A stretch of DNA of 64,000 nucleotides from Isoetes taiwanensis (GCA_021234155.1 JAJEKV010000019.1:20292112-20356111), one strand, 5' to 3'; numbered from the stretch's first letter, positions 23,729-33,734 are shown. Made by a program: numbers and translations. Notes: a model not told the origin generated them from the sequence alone.

Positions 23729-26539
23729 ATGGAGGTGCATGATGAACAATACGAAACAGTGACTAAAAAAAGAGGGCGCCCAAGGTTAGTAGAAACATTT
23801 GAATTCTAATGTAGTGCATATTTAGACTTTTGATTAGCTTCTAGAATTGTAATGTATAACAGTAATCTCTATTGTTATGTTTATGATTGTTAATTAAATT
23901 AGGTCATGTATTTTTCTTAATAAATATTAAAGGATAATAGGCTGCCTCAGCCGAATTCTGAACACCTTAGCGATGTTCAAATAGACAAAATCCTTCGACA
24001 TCGTGAGTGGCAAAAAAACTATTGTGCTCGAAAAAAATTAAAGACCACTGCATCTCCAATACCCGAGAGACAAATATCCGATAAACCAAAAAATGATTCA
24101 GTGTCTGATGAACAAAGTTCCATGGAGATTGTGATGGCAAATCAAATCTCCATGGAGCAACAGATAGAAGCTCCAAATCTCTCAGCCCCAATCTTATTAA
24201 GTGATATATCATTGTCTAATCAACTAAACTCCATGGGCGTCATGATTCCAAATCAAATGCCCATATAAATACAAACCCTAAATTTGCTAGCTCCCATCTC
24301 ATCAACTATGCATGACCATTGGCAAAATAAAATCAAAAGAATGCAAAATCGTTCAAAATCTGTAGACCATGAACTACTAAAGTGGACTAAGACATGTGAA
24401 ACATGTCACCTACAACTCTTAAATACTGAGAGCCCAACTTTTTGCTGTAATAATGGTCATCGTTTACTTCCACCTCTTGAACAACTTCCAAATCAATTGG
24501 AGGAGCTATACTCCATACACAAATTTGCAACAAACTCACGAGTAATTAACAATTTATTCGGCTTCACTGGACTTGGTGTTAAAGGCGACTTTGTCACCTT
24601 AAAAACACCTTTAGCTCTTGCTATTATGGGCCGAACGTATCATCGACTCTTATCTGCAAATGAGCCAAATAGCACTTTGCATTGGTATATATATGATGAT
24701 ACATGCCGATATGAAATTGCCACTGATAGACATATAGCAGCTACTTGGATCATGCAAATTGCTACAACCTTAGATGCTATCAATCCAAACATCAAGAAAT
24801 TGCAAACAGTAAAAGAACTAAATGCTTCACCCGCAACACTCACGCTTGCAGATCCAACAGCATCAGATGAAATCGCCGGTATAATGCATGCCAACGACAG
24901 CATTACGATCAAACCAAGAACTGCAGCAATTTGGATGCGAAGCGACCATAAACCAGTATTCATTAGTATCCTGGATATTATATACGAAACACTCCAATAA
25001 CATTGTTCTTTCCACATGGAACGCCAGGTTGGCATCCACATAACGAACACAAAATGTCTCAAATAGACTGGTATCGAACTAGACTATTACACGAACCCCG
25101 CTTCTCACTATTGGGCAGACTCTGTAATGAGTATCTCGTAGACATGTACTCAAGAGTAGAAGAGGAACGACTGAACTATATTGCGACAGAGGGTTACAGA
25201 CAAAATTTAATGCAACACGAAGAAGACTTCATTGACGACGAAGACGAGGATACTCGACGTGGAATACTGCCAGCTTCTTTCTTAGGCTGCAATGGTGCAC
25301 AGTCCAAGTAGCCGACGCACTTGCACTTGCAAGAGTAAAAGGAAAGCCGACTCTATTTATAACTATGACAACTAATCCTACTTGGCCAGAAATAAACTCT
25401 CAACCAATGCCTGGACAAAATGCATCGGATATTCCAATCATTGTCGTTCGAGCGTGCCATGAACGAGTGCAACAAATAAAGAGCATCATTCGCAATTTTT
25501 TTGGCCCATTATCTTACATGATGCACGTTATTGAATTCTAAAAATGCGGCCTTCCACATGCACATATTGTTGTCAAGACTGACCATGATATCCCTGTGAA
25601 TATGATTGACGAACTCATTTGTGCTGAACTACTGACAGATCCATTATTGCGAGCACAAGTAGAAAAGTATATGATCCATAGGCATACAAAATGATGCTTG
25701 AAAGAAAATAATAGATGTTGTTATCATTACTCGAAGCCCATAAATCCAACAACATACATACTATTAGACGAAAAGGGATATGTCCAACATAGAAGACAAA
25801 CAGAGGCGGACGTAAATGTCTTCCCATACATTCCATTCTTACTCCAAGAAATGGATTGCCATGTATACGCAGACATCGCATCGACAGTCCACATATTCGC
25901 ATACCTTTACGGCTACATATATAAGGGCTTCGATACCACTCGCTTTCACATTAATGTAGACCATCAATCATCATCATCAACACAAGTACATCTAATATGA
26001 CACTTCAATCCACAGATCAAGTGAATAAAGCTCAACCACAGCGAAGAAGCGAAATTCAAGACTATTATCTCTGCACGCTATTTGTCATCCATGGAAGCAG
26101 GATGGAGAATCATGCCATACCACATGACTGAGAAACATCCGTCAGTCAAATGTCTTCCTTTGCATCTCAAAGGACAAAATAGACCACAATTTAGAAAAAC
26201 TTCCAGAACAAATATTGGAATTTCCACATTGGACAGGTATTTCCTACGTCCACTCACCCCTGAATTTGATTCTATCACTTACATCGACTACAATGAGCAT
26301 TACACATTTACTAGTTATAGATCAAACACCATATTACAATCATCCAATCACCTCGAACAAGAATATCCAAGCGCAACACGAAATGTTGTCCATGAACGAT
26401 TGAGAGGGCAACTCATCTGCCGAATACGTCTATTGCTCTCAAAGGTTGGAGAACCATTCTACTTAAGAACCATCCTTCTCCACAAACCCGGACGTTCTTG
26501 GAAAGAGCTCAAAATTCACGATGGTCAATAGTACGAAAC
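23729..26539 (+). pseudogene. Helitron Rep (HUH/Y2 nickase) N-terminal half with AT-hook exon
   Basis: A first exon at 23729-23787 encodes an AT-hook (KKRGRPR). A GT-AG intron (AAG|GTTAGT to AATAG) joins it in frame to RLPQPNSEHLSDV at 23942. Downstream come a CxxC...CC zinc-like set (CETCHLQLL, CCNNGHR at about 24390-24460) and the Helitron-N signature DWYRTRLLHEPRFSLLGRLC (about 25067). Then follow the Rep motifs FITMTTNPTWPEI (about 25355), GLPHAHIVVK with the HUH-like His pair (25550), AYLYGYIYKGFD with the paired tyrosines (25895), and MTEKHPSVKCLPLHL (26125). At least four stops or frameshifts (for example at 24268, 25542 and 25695) disable it. The enzyme normally nicks and rejoins DNA ends. 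Confidence 0.88.
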
Positions 26540-26543
26540 ATTA

Positions 26544-26570
26544 GGGCGGATTTGGGGTCTCAAAATGGCC
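26544..26570 (+). repeat. Left terminal inverted repeat of the 11.2-kb element
   Basis: Begins GGGCGGATTTGGGG and ends AAAATGGCC. It matches the reverse complement of 37710-37736 at 26 of 27 positions. Five further bases outside (CATTA on the left, TAATG on the right) are also inverted, giving 32 bp in all. Confidence 0.92.
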
Positions 26571-26822
26571 CATATCTTGGGTTAAAGATTTCCACGTCAG
26601 ATTCGCCAGGACCAATCAGGTTTGCGCCTTTTTTACGAAAGTCAGTATTACTTGGCATGTAGAAGGATGAGCAGGCTTACTTGGCATCCACATGGCGTAT
26701 GTTCATAGGGGATACCTGCGCTTTTATTGCAACCATTTTAATGGCCCGTATTTTTTGGGAGTCGCTTCGCCGCCCAAAATAATGGTGACTTTGACCGCCT
26801 ACTGTCAGCGTCACCAACTCCC

Positions 26823-27125
26823 TTGTCAAATTTTGGCGCCAAACTTCCGTACTGTCACTCCGGCGCCTCTACGTGCATCCTCTCCGCCTTCACTCCTCAT
26901 CTGCAATCCATGTCTCCTGTAATTTCTGTGTTCTTGCCCCATTTACAGAACTCCCAAGGTGAAGAAGTGGGAGGTTTTGTCTCAATAGGTTCGTGGGTGA
27001 GTCTGGCTGCCATCAGCGAGGCGAGCATAGAGTTAGCGACAAAAGCGTCAGGCGTGCGGACACATTGGATAGGTAGGATAAAAGAGTTCAAGTTGAATTC
27101 TAGCGGTAGGAAAGTGGGAGTATAA
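26823..27125 (+). CDS. 100-aa ORF, unknown
   Basis: First sizeable plus-strand ORF inside the element (MSNFGAKLPYCHSGAS start). Composition is ordinary, with no motif or membrane segment recognised. It may be a chance ORF in a promoter region; listed only because the segment has no other explanation. Confidence 0.2.
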   Translation: MSNFGAKLPYCHSGASTCILSAFTPHLQSMSPVISVFLPHLQNSQGEEVGGFVSIGSWVSLAAISEASIELATKASGVRTHWIGRIKEFKLNSSGRKVGV

Positions 27126-27225
27126 CAATACGACATGCATATACCCCTTCCGATATGGCCAAAGAGCTAATCTCCACCAAAAGCGACTTCCCAAAATTGC
27201 CCTTAAAATGGTAACCACCTTAATC

Positions 27226-27293
27226 GGATCACCGGCCGCGAAGCTATCACCCGGCTACTTAGCTGGCGTAGAGATAGTTTGGCGTCGTGTGAT
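27226..27293. repeat. Hairpin family member 1
   Basis: Left arm GGATCACCGGCCGCG (27226-27240), right arm GGCGTCGTGTGAT (27281-27293). See the family description in the findings. Confidence 0.6.
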
Positions 27294-27653
27294 CTCTATC
27301 TTTTCATTCCTTTCGTTGACACGTGTTTACAAACAAATTTATTGTGCGGGTTTATGTTTATCGGGCGTCGTGGATGTCATTCCGGCGAAAGTATTAGTAG
27401 TGTACTTGTGGGTGTATCACATAGACATCGGAATTGTCATTTTCAAGGTATGGATCGTGACCTTGCGGGGTATAGGCATCCGGTTTTCGGACATGATTAT
27501 AGCGTAAAGGTCAGGAAACCAGAGCTTGAGGCGGTTGAATTGCCCCCTTTAAGTGAACTTTGTAAGCCACGGACTAATGAGAACAACGTAATTGCAATGA
27601 AGAAATGCATGGCTGGCGAGGTGCAAGCGGGAATGTCGAAAGCGGAGGCGTGA
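27279..27653 (+). CDS. 124-aa ORF, unknown
   Basis: Open frame from MASCDLYLFIPFVDT to a stop at 27653. The second half is basic then acidic (KVRKPELEAVELPPLSELC) and resembles a real protein more than the first. Coding-like pieces continue in other frames (FVDGLFLVPTRDVRF near 27770; ANEFHYFIDGIRVGYRQEG near 28095), so a longer gene broken by frameshifts probably runs from about 27300 to a stop at 28200. No family recognised. Confidence 0.35.
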   Translation: MASCDLYLFIPFVDTCLQTNLLCGFMFIGRRGCHSGESISSVLVGVSHRHRNCHFQGMDRDLAGYRHPVFGHDYSVKVRKPELEAVELPPLSELCKPRTNENNVIAMKKCMAGEVQAGMSKAEA

Positions 27654-28033
27654 GGATGAGTTTCAAAATCTTCACACCATTTGAGGTATTTGCTAACATA
27701 TTCGGATGGCGGGGAAGTTGAAAAGCTCCAAAGACATATCGTGCTTTCTCCCCCCCTGCCGATTTTGTGGATGGCTTATTTTTGGTTCCGACACGGGATG
27801 TTCGATTCCACGAATCATCGAGTCAACTAACGAGAGGTCAGCGTAGTTAAGTCCTCCTTTAAGTTCAGATACTTTCTTCCAAAACAATATTTATCGTTAC
27901 TTGTCAACTAGAGCGAAGGAAACGAAAAAAGAGGCTACACAACTTTTTTGGGAGCCGTTTGAGGACCCTTGAACACTTTCCGATGCGGTGGATATTCGAG
28001 TATGGTGAGGGGAGGAAGTCATTTATATAGCCA

Positions 28034-28200
28034 CCATGGAAAGCGAATGGCCATTATCAGAGCTAAGAGTGCTAATGGAGACAGAGGAGATTGCTAACGA
28101 GTTCCATTATTTCATTGATGGCATTAGGGTTGGTTACAGGCAAGAGGGAAATGTAAAGTTTAGTGAGTTTGCGATCAACAAGAAATTGTCTATCGCCTAG
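28034..28200 (+). pseudogene. C-terminal fragment of the unidentified upstream gene
   Basis: Starts MESEWPLSELRVLMETEE and ends ...FAINKKLSIA-stop. It reads as a coherent acidic then mixed protein segment and is followed by an AT-rich, T-rich 3' region, as expected after a gene end. Family unknown. Confidence 0.35.
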
Positions 28201-28411
28201 CGCTTTGAATCTCGGTTTTTTATTTGTGTTTTTGTCTAATGTTTTTTTTAGGGTTCCGTATTTTGTCCGATATTTTTTTAGGGTTCCGTACAATTATTTA
28301 AAAAAGTCACCATCATATTTTACTTTAACTTCTGTTTTTTACTATTTATCTCTTACCAGTTGTCTATTTTTGTCAGTGTTCGTAGTATAAAGTGCCATCC
28401 GCTGAGAAGCC

Positions 28412-29264
28412 ATGGCAAGAACTAAGCAAACTGCAAGGATCCATCCAGGTGGTGTAAGGCCAGGTGATTGCATTAGTCCGCCTCCTTCATCTGAATCTGA
28501 AGTCTCTGATAGAGATTCTCCTCCTCCGACCATGCCTAACAGAAGACCCGGAAAAGAAATCCATGCCGGGCGGCGGGAGAAGCGGCTCCGGGAGTAAGTA
28601 GGGAGGTGCGCTCGGTTGGTTGGGAGGCGGAGGATGAAAATGTGGCGGGGAATATGGCCTTGGATTAATTATTGGGCAGCCGCCTCTTCACCTTCTTGCT
28701 CCTCCTGCTCCCTTACGTGGGGCCGGGACCTTCAAATCAAGAGAGGAGGCCAACGCCGAGGAAAGGGGAAGGCGACCAGAAGTGAAAGGTGAGGAGACGG
28801 CGGAAGAACGGCCGAGCAACAGCCTGCAAATCTTGCTGGGGTGAGGCGACGGCGGAAAGTCGGCCCGAGCAACACATAAATCTTTGGGGTGAGGGAGGCG
28901 GTCGGAAAGAGTCGGCCGAAACAACGACCTCAAAATTTGGGGTGGGTGAGGGTAGGTGGTAGGAAGCGGAAAGCGAAGCGGCATTAAAAGCGCCAGCGAG
29001 ATTAAGAAATATCGAGAAGAGCAGCGGATAGTCATTCAGCGTCTCCCATTTGCCGGGCTCGTGAAAAGTGCAAAGTGTGGTCTTGATACATCATACCGAT
29101 TCACGAGAATTCAAACAAGCGCCTTAAATGCTCTTCAAATGGCTTGAGGCGGTTGGTGTCGATTCTGTTCGAGGACTCATGACTTGCGACAATACATGCC
29201 AAAGCGGGTGGTTGTCATGCCAAGGACATGCGCCTCGTCTTACGCATAAGGGATAAAAGTACTA
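28412..29264 (+). pseudogene. Divergent histone H3-like gene, frameshifted
   Basis: The N-terminus is MARTKQTAR followed by IHPGGVRPGD: the first nine residues equal the canonical H3 tail, and Lys9 is not conserved. A long Gly/Arg-rich, repeat-bearing region follows. From about 28965 the sequence matches the H3 fold in order: RSGIKSASEIKKYREEQ (alphaN), VIQRLPFAGLVKSAKCGLD (alpha1 and loop), YRFTRIQTSALNALQ (start of alpha2), YMPKRVVVMP (end of alpha2 and loop 2; about 29192) and DMRLVLRIRDK (alpha3). These pieces lie in different frames, so at least two or three indels break it. It is far from plant H3 genes, which are nearly invariant. It may have been a packaging or chromatin-mimic protein of the element; function is inferred only. 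Confidence 0.75.
28790..28945. repeat. GC-rich imperfect tandem repeat inside the H3-like gene
   Basis: Three units of about 50-55 bp, each built from GACGGCGGAA(G/A)...CGGCCGAGCAACA...CAAATCTTGGGGTGAGG. They expand the linker between the H3-like tail and the fold. Confidence 0.7.
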
Positions 29265-29456
29265 TGGTCAAAATTTTATGGCTGAATACAACAAGAAGAA
29301 AGACCCCGAGAAAAAGGCCGTGAAGTGCCTTTGTGTTTTTCATATGTATAATAATCTTTAATGTAATGGCTTTATAAGCTTAATCTCTTAGTCCATTTCT
29401 TTCTTAGAAGCCTAGGTTCGGCGCTTTTGTTTTTTTTTTTTTAATATTATACGTGA

Positions 29457-29523
29457 GGATCACACGACCTTGACAAGCATTGTGCTTTTGTTGCACATAG
29501 TAGTTTTTGGCGTCGTGTGATCC
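29457..29523. repeat. Hairpin family member 2 (best paired)
   Basis: Arms GGATCACACGACC (29457-29469) and GGCGTCGTGTGATCC (29509-29523) are inverted, with 13 of 15 positions paired when one gap is allowed. It lies 3' of the H3-like gene. Confidence 0.8.
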
Positions 29524-29549
29524 AACCCTAACCTAACCCTAACCCTAAA
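29523..29549 (+). promoter_or_regulatory. Telo-box-like CCCTAA repeats
   Basis: CAACCCTAACCTAACCCTAA then CCCTAAAA follows hairpin 2 directly. Such short CCCTAA runs occur as telo-box promoter elements in plants. It could instead be a repair scar or an integration site at telomere-like DNA. Confidence 0.4.
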
Positions 29550-29599
29550 ATGTGCGGACAAATCTCCCCACAGCGGTACGTGTCCCCTTTCATGTCGAC

Positions 29600-30277
29600 A
29601 ACGACTACTTGAGTTCCAAGTGGTGGCGCCTTACCACTCCTAAACATCTTCTTGCTTTAGGTAAATACGCTTGGCCGCGGTGGATTGTTATGTGAAGTTC
29701 ACGGAATGGTATGCATCCAGCCCTACATGACAACGAGGAAGTTTGCCCGACTTCACGATTTATCCGTTCTATTGCAAGGAGTTGGACATCATGGCAAGCG
29801 ATGGCGAGCTTGGATGCTATCGAGGTTGCTTTAGCTTTTCACCGGACCGCTTGGTCTCCGGCCGTCCTTGCGGATGTCCACGGCTCGTGGATTCCAAAAC
29901 CAGCTCTAGAGGAGGCGGCTTCCCATTTGCAAACAGCGAAGATGTTTTTCAAGAATCTTTGCATAGCGGGCTCCTCTGGCTGCGTCCTTGTACTTAAGAA
30001 GGTATCTTATTTCTCTTTGCCATTTGCATTTGCTAGTTATTGCATTCTGCTCGGCCAAACCGAAGATACACTGGAAACAATGAAATCTTTAAGCCAAGGG
30101 GAGTCAGTTATGTGTGATGATGCTGACTATGACGTAGAAATGGAGATAGATCTACAAGAAGAAGAGCAAGAATGTAGGAGTTTTAGCCCGGCCTTGGCCT
30201 TGGGTGAACGGAGGAGGAAGATGATTACGAAGGTGATGAGGATGAGGATGAGGATGAAAAGAAGTTGTCTGACATAA
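29600..30277 (+). pseudogene. Unidentified gene, about 190+ aa, acidic C-terminal half
   Basis: The main frame 29711-30277 contains AIEVALAFHRTAWSPAVLAD and LEEAASHLQTAKMFFKNLC, then an acidic stretch (CDDADYDVEMEIDLQEEEQE). Upstream, VPFHVDNDYLSSKWWRL (about 29580) appears in another frame, so the start is broken. The helical, charged composition suggests a real protein. I do not recognise a domain. Confidence 0.4.
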
Positions 30278-30585
30278 TGCCAATTTTAGTGGAAGGCAAA
30301 GAATACCTATTGCTAAGTGATATACTGAGGAACACGTCTTCGTTACGAATGTGTGCTAGGGAAGACGAGCTTATCAGTACCTTGGCCGAATGGGTAAACC
30401 TAGGCCTAGATTTTGAAGAGGATTTGGACAAAGAGATGTTTGAAGTGTCTTCTTATACCGGCAATGCTATAAAGCTTAAAGAAGCCTATGAGAGAATTTT
30501 TGGAGTCTCGATTTGCTCAAGAGGGGCCGAATCTACCAGCGGAAGAAGAATTCCATCTCAGGTGCAAAGCGCTAACGGGATCTGA
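30265..30585 (+). CDS. 106-aa acidic ORF, unknown, overlapping the previous gene end
   Basis: MSDIMPILVEGKEYLLLSD then REDELISTLAEWVNLGLDFEEDLD: alpha-helical and acidic. The frame changes near 30500, and coherent text continues (FAQEGPNLPAEEEFHLRCKAL, then WEVDDFSCRHARGG at 30672). It is probably one broken gene, with the preceding segment, ending near 30970. No family recognised. Confidence 0.4.
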   Translation: MSDIMPILVEGKEYLLLSDILRNTSSLRMCAREDELISTLAEWVNLGLDFEEDLDKEMFEVSSYTGNAIKLKEAYERIFGVSICSRGAESTSGRRIPSQVQSANGI

Positions 30586-30639
30586 GGTTTGGCGGCCCTT
30601 GGTCAATCAGCGGCGGCATAAGCCTCATAGATGAGGAGA

Positions 30640-31040
30640 AATGTGAAGAAGATAAGCTTGAGGGTTCTTATTTGTGGGAAGTAGATGATTTTTCTTGCCG
30701 ACATGCACGTGGGGGACAGGAAAGATTGAAGGACTCTACATTGTTACGATATATCTCAAGATTCGTTAATGGGGAGATAATCGTCTTGATGAGAACTTTC
30801 GGTCAAAAGGTCGAGTTTGTCTATTACATCCATTCCCAATTGGCATCGAAAGGGTGATAGCAATTGTGGGATGTTGTGCTACAATATTTTGGCGACCAAG
30901 CGGTTCTGCAGGCGAGCAATATGTTAAATTTTTAGGCTGGCGGCTTGACTCACCCAAGGTTGGAAGGTGGGGTCGATAACATGGAAGTCATTGCCTTGTT
31001 GGATCGGTCTTGGCGGGGATTGAAAGAGCATGAAATTGTG
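30640..31040 (+). pseudogene. Downstream remnants of the unidentified gene
   Basis: Alternating frames give WEVDDFSCRHARGGQERL, then IRSKGRVCLLHPFPIGIERV-like text around 30800-30850, and EVIALLDRSWRGLKEHEIV near 30985. An AT-rich stretch with GTATCGGTAAAATTA follows at about 31082. Function unknown. Confidence 0.3.
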
Positions 31041-31081
31041 ACGAAGCTTGAAAAATTGGAAGTTATATATTTTCCAACTTG

Positions 31082-31333
31082 TATCGGTAAAATTATTTAT
31101 GTTTAGATTGTATTACGAAATTACTAATAAAAATTATTTTATTTGTATTTATTCACATCTTGTGAAATACATCGGTCGATTTTTTACGTCATATCTAGGT
31201 TTTCGGCGTCGTGTGATATTTCTCTCGAAGAAATGAAATATTATTGAAAAAAACAATTAATTTATTTATTCCTCATACGGCGAGAAGCAACTTCGTGTGA
31301 CTCAAGCTACTACGAAATCTATGTTATAAATAG
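31082..31333 (+). promoter_or_regulatory. Promoter unit A of the small-gene array
   Basis: Contains the orphan motif GGCGTCGTGTGAT (31205-31217), CTTCGTGTGACTCAAGCTAC (31291-31310) and the TATA box TATAAATAG (31325-31333), 90 bp from the start codon at 31415. The segment GTATCGGTAAAATTA...AATAAAAATTA (31082-31139) and the stretch through the TATA box recur at 32005-32226 upstream of the next paralogue. Confidence 0.6.
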
Positions 31334-31414
31334 AAGACCTATGTCCACTCGGCGTCCGATCGCCTTTCGCCTTGTGCTCATCTTCTACTTCCGGGCTCCT
31401 TCCACCTTCGCTCG

Positions 31415-31787
31415 ATGGCATCATCATCTTCCTCTATGGCGACCACGCCAAGATAGCACTCCCCGGCTGCGCCGTGGACATCACCCTTGCACTTTCGTGA
31501 TGAAGAGATTCAAGGAGATCCATGATGAAAACAAGAATCTCGTCGTAGACAATATGGGGCGGTCGGCGATTAACCTTCACGAGGCTGCTTGCGCATGGCG
31601 AGACATTGAGCTCGGAAACATTCGCCATGTACCAAGAGGCGACGAGCGCGGGGCGGCGGTTTGAAACTACTCCGGATTTGCGGGCCTTAGAAGATATGGA
31701 GAAAAGCTCCGAGCTGCGAGGGAGGATGAAAGCGACCCTACGGTCAGTGCGGGACCTTGAAAATCAGCTAGAGGATCGAAGATCCTA
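31415..31787 (+). pseudogene. Small paralogue A (MASSSSS...VMKRFKEI family), frameshifted
   Basis: Starts MASSSSSMATTPR, shifts frame to VMKRFKEIHDENKNLVVD and CAWRDIELGN, and shifts again to EATSAGRRFETTPDLRALED and RMKATLRSVRDLENQLEDRR-stop. The predicted protein is about 120 aa, with a Ser-rich start, a charged helix and a coiled-coil-like C-terminus. It is the first of four tandem relatives. The family is unknown to me; the helical, charged build could suit a DNA- or protein-binding role, but that is a guess. Confidence 0.5.
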
Positions 31788-31888
31788 GCCGTTGTATCTA
31801 TCTATTTTTTGCTTCAAAGAAAAGTTTTTTTCTATTTTTTGCTTCTATCTATCCTCTTGCTCCAATGTATATTCTGTTTTATTAAAAG

Positions 31889-31953
31889 TTCACACGATGC
31901 AAAATGCCTTGCTTGCAATTAGGTAGCAATCAATGGATTTCGCGTCGTGTGAT
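31889..31953. repeat. Hairpin family member 3
   Basis: Arms TTCACACGATGC (31889-31900) and CGCGTCGTGTGAT (31941-31953). The whole unit with its loop recurs at 32760-32825, so the hairpins travel with the duplicated gene units. Confidence 0.75.
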
Positions 31954-32060
31954 CTCCATCTTGCCGTTCTATTTTGCTTCAATGAGAAGTTCTATCTTTA
32001 GTTATATATCGGTAAAATTACTTATGTATAGATTGTATCACGAAATTATCAATAAAAATT

Positions 32061-32089
32061 ATCACCACGAGCTTTTGGCGTCGTGTGAT
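32061..32089. repeat. Hairpin family member 4 (tight loop)
   Basis: ATCACCACGAGC, a loop of about four bases, then GGCGTCGTGTGAT: the most compact copy, lying between promoter-like sequences of units A and B. Confidence 0.75.
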
Positions 32090-32134
32090 ATTTCTCTGGA
32101 AGAAAAAGGCGAGGAAAAAATGCGGTCCTTTTTC

Positions 32135-32226
32135 CTCACCACGGTAGAAGTAGCGGTCCATTTTCGACCGGGCGGCATCCCGGCGTCGTGTGACTCAAAC
32201 TACTACGAAATCTATGTTATAAATAG
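32135..32226 (+). promoter_or_regulatory. Hairpin member 5 and promoter of paralogue B
   Basis: Arms CTCACCACGG (32135-32144) and GGCGTCGTGTGA (32182-32193). Then comes CTCAAACTACTACGAAATCT and the TATA box TATAAATAG at 32218-32226, 93 bp before the start codon at 32311. The arrangement repeats that of unit A almost base for base. Confidence 0.6.
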
Positions 32227-32310
32227 AAGACCTTCTATCTTGCCTTCGACCTCAGATCCTCTTATGCCTTACGCTCATCTTCTACTTTTCGTCTTTAGCC
32301 TTACGCTCCG

Positions 32311-32650
32311 ATGGCATCTTCATCCTCCTCCGATAGCAGTTTGGCCCAGGCTGCCATGGACATCACCCTTGCGGTGGTGATGAAGAGATTCAAGGAGATT
32401 CCGCGGCGAAAAAGCAGTAGATCTCGTCGCCCGAGAAGATCGGTCGGTCGACAGTTAAATTCACGAGGGGCTCTTTGCATGGCGAGACATTGAGCTCGCC
32501 GCAACATTCACCAGTGCAGAGAGGCCAATGGCCGTAGGGGTCGGCGATTTAAGCGCACACAATATTTCCTTGGCGTTAGAAGATATGGAGAAAAGCTTGT
32601 TTTGCGGAGGATGAAGAGCGACTTTTGACCCCGACTTCTGGGGATCATCA
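32311..32650 (+). pseudogene. Small paralogue B, frameshifted
   Basis: Begins MASSSSSDSSLAQAAMDITL then AVVMKRFKEI, matching paralogue A. Later pieces appear in other frames (LALEDMEKS near 32575, equivalent to RALEDMEKS in A), so at least two indels are present. Unknown family. Confidence 0.5.
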
Positions 32651-32759
32651 AAAACGGGATCATGAAGATCCTAGCCATTGTATCTATATATTTTTGTTTC
32701 AAAGAAAAGTTTTTTCTATTTCTTGCTTCTATCGTTCTCTTGTTGTGTGTTATTAAAAG

Positions 32760-32825
32760 ATCACCACGGCCGAAAATGCCATGCTTGCAATTAGGTAGCA
32801 ATCAATGGATTTGGCGTCGTATGAT
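32760..32825. repeat. Hairpin family member 6
   Basis: Arms ATCACCACGGCCG (32760-32772) and GGCGTCGTATGAT (32813-32825, one change from the consensus). The loop shares TTGCAATTAGGTAGCAATCA with member 3. Confidence 0.75.
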
Positions 32826-33233
32826 CTCCATAACGTACACCTCGTTGTATGTATAAATTCCTAATTTATTAACACAAATATCTAGCTAAATTATGTGATA
32901 ACTTGCAGGTTAATGCGAATTAGTCATATCTAGGATTGGCAAGCGCCAATACCCAAAGCACGTGGCATGTGGATGACAACGTCTATTCACATACGTGGCA
33001 TGTGGATGACAGCGTCATGCCAGGGCGTGGCATCTTGTTGCCACAATGCTTCAATGCCCGACTTTTATGCGGCGCATCTGATGCGGCTAGGGATATGGCG
33101 GATCCCATCATGCGAACATAGGCTACCGTTGCCTGATTGCATGCTATAATTTCGCCTCGTAGGATTATTACACAACTTTATCGGTACTCGCAACCGTAGA
33201 TTCCAACATATCTCTAGTTTCCATATAAAACCT
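32826..33233. other. Spacer between paralogues B and C
   Basis: Contains two near-copies of ACGTGGCATGTGGATGACA (about 32961 and 32995), a short tandem duplication. No coherent coding frame was recognised. Confidence 0.5.
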
Positions 33234-33319
33234 CGGAGGCCTTTGTCTTCTCCTATCCGCCATCTCCTGTTCTACCACATCCGCCCTCAGCCATCTATCC
33301 TGTTCTCCCATCACTTTAA

Positions 33320-33478
33320 ATGGCCTCCAGCTCTAGTTCCATCCCTGCCGAGATCTTGTCTCAAGTTCTGTTCAAGGAAATTAAGAACATTCGTGCTGAA
33401 GCGGAGGAATGGATCCACCTTCTGAAAGAAAAGAATGATGACATATCACACGAAGCGAAACCCTTCATAGGGTTTTAA
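33320..33478 (+). CDS. Small paralogue C (52 aa, truncated)
   Basis: MASSSSSIPAEILSQVLFKE then a charged helix (IKNIRAEAEEWIHLLKEK) and a stop after EAKPFIGF. A TATA box (TATAAAA, 33234-33240) sits 86 bp upstream. The same Ser-rich start and lysine-rich helix as paralogues A and B place it in the family; the C-terminus is replaced or lost. Confidence 0.5.
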   Translation: MASSSSSIPAEILSQVLFKEIKNIRAEAEEWIHLLKEKNDDISHEAKPFIGF

Positions 33479-33508
33479 AGCGTGTGTGCAGATTTTGCGT
33501 GATGTGAT
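33445..33508. repeat. Hairpin family member 7 (divergent)
   Basis: ATCACACGAAGCG (33445-33457) pairs with TTGCGTGATGTGAT (33495-33508). The left arm overlaps the end of paralogue C. Confidence 0.55.
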
Positions 33509-33641
33509 ACAGTGTAGTTAGAATAGTTATTAATGTGTTACCATTAATGTGTTCTAGCGGACAGTGTTCAAGCGGAGAATCCATTTCGACCGCGTCGACA
33601 AAGACCCGACCGTGTGTTTAATATGTTCAATCGCTAATATG

Positions 33642-33649
33642 TATAAATT
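33642..33649 (+). promoter_or_regulatory. TATA box of paralogue D
   Basis: TATAAATT lies 93 bp before the ATG at 33735, the same spacing as in paralogues A to C. Confidence 0.55.
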
Positions 33650-33734
33650 GAGGTCCTTGCATTGTGCTCCTTCCGCCGGTTAGAGTCTTTGCTCCTCACT
33701 TCTATAATCTTAACGTCCCTCCCATTTGTCATCT

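Noticed and set aside
28386-28392. TATAAAG as the TATA box of the H3-like gene
   Set aside because: It lies only about 20 bp from the start codon, unlike the 86-93 bp seen for the four small genes.
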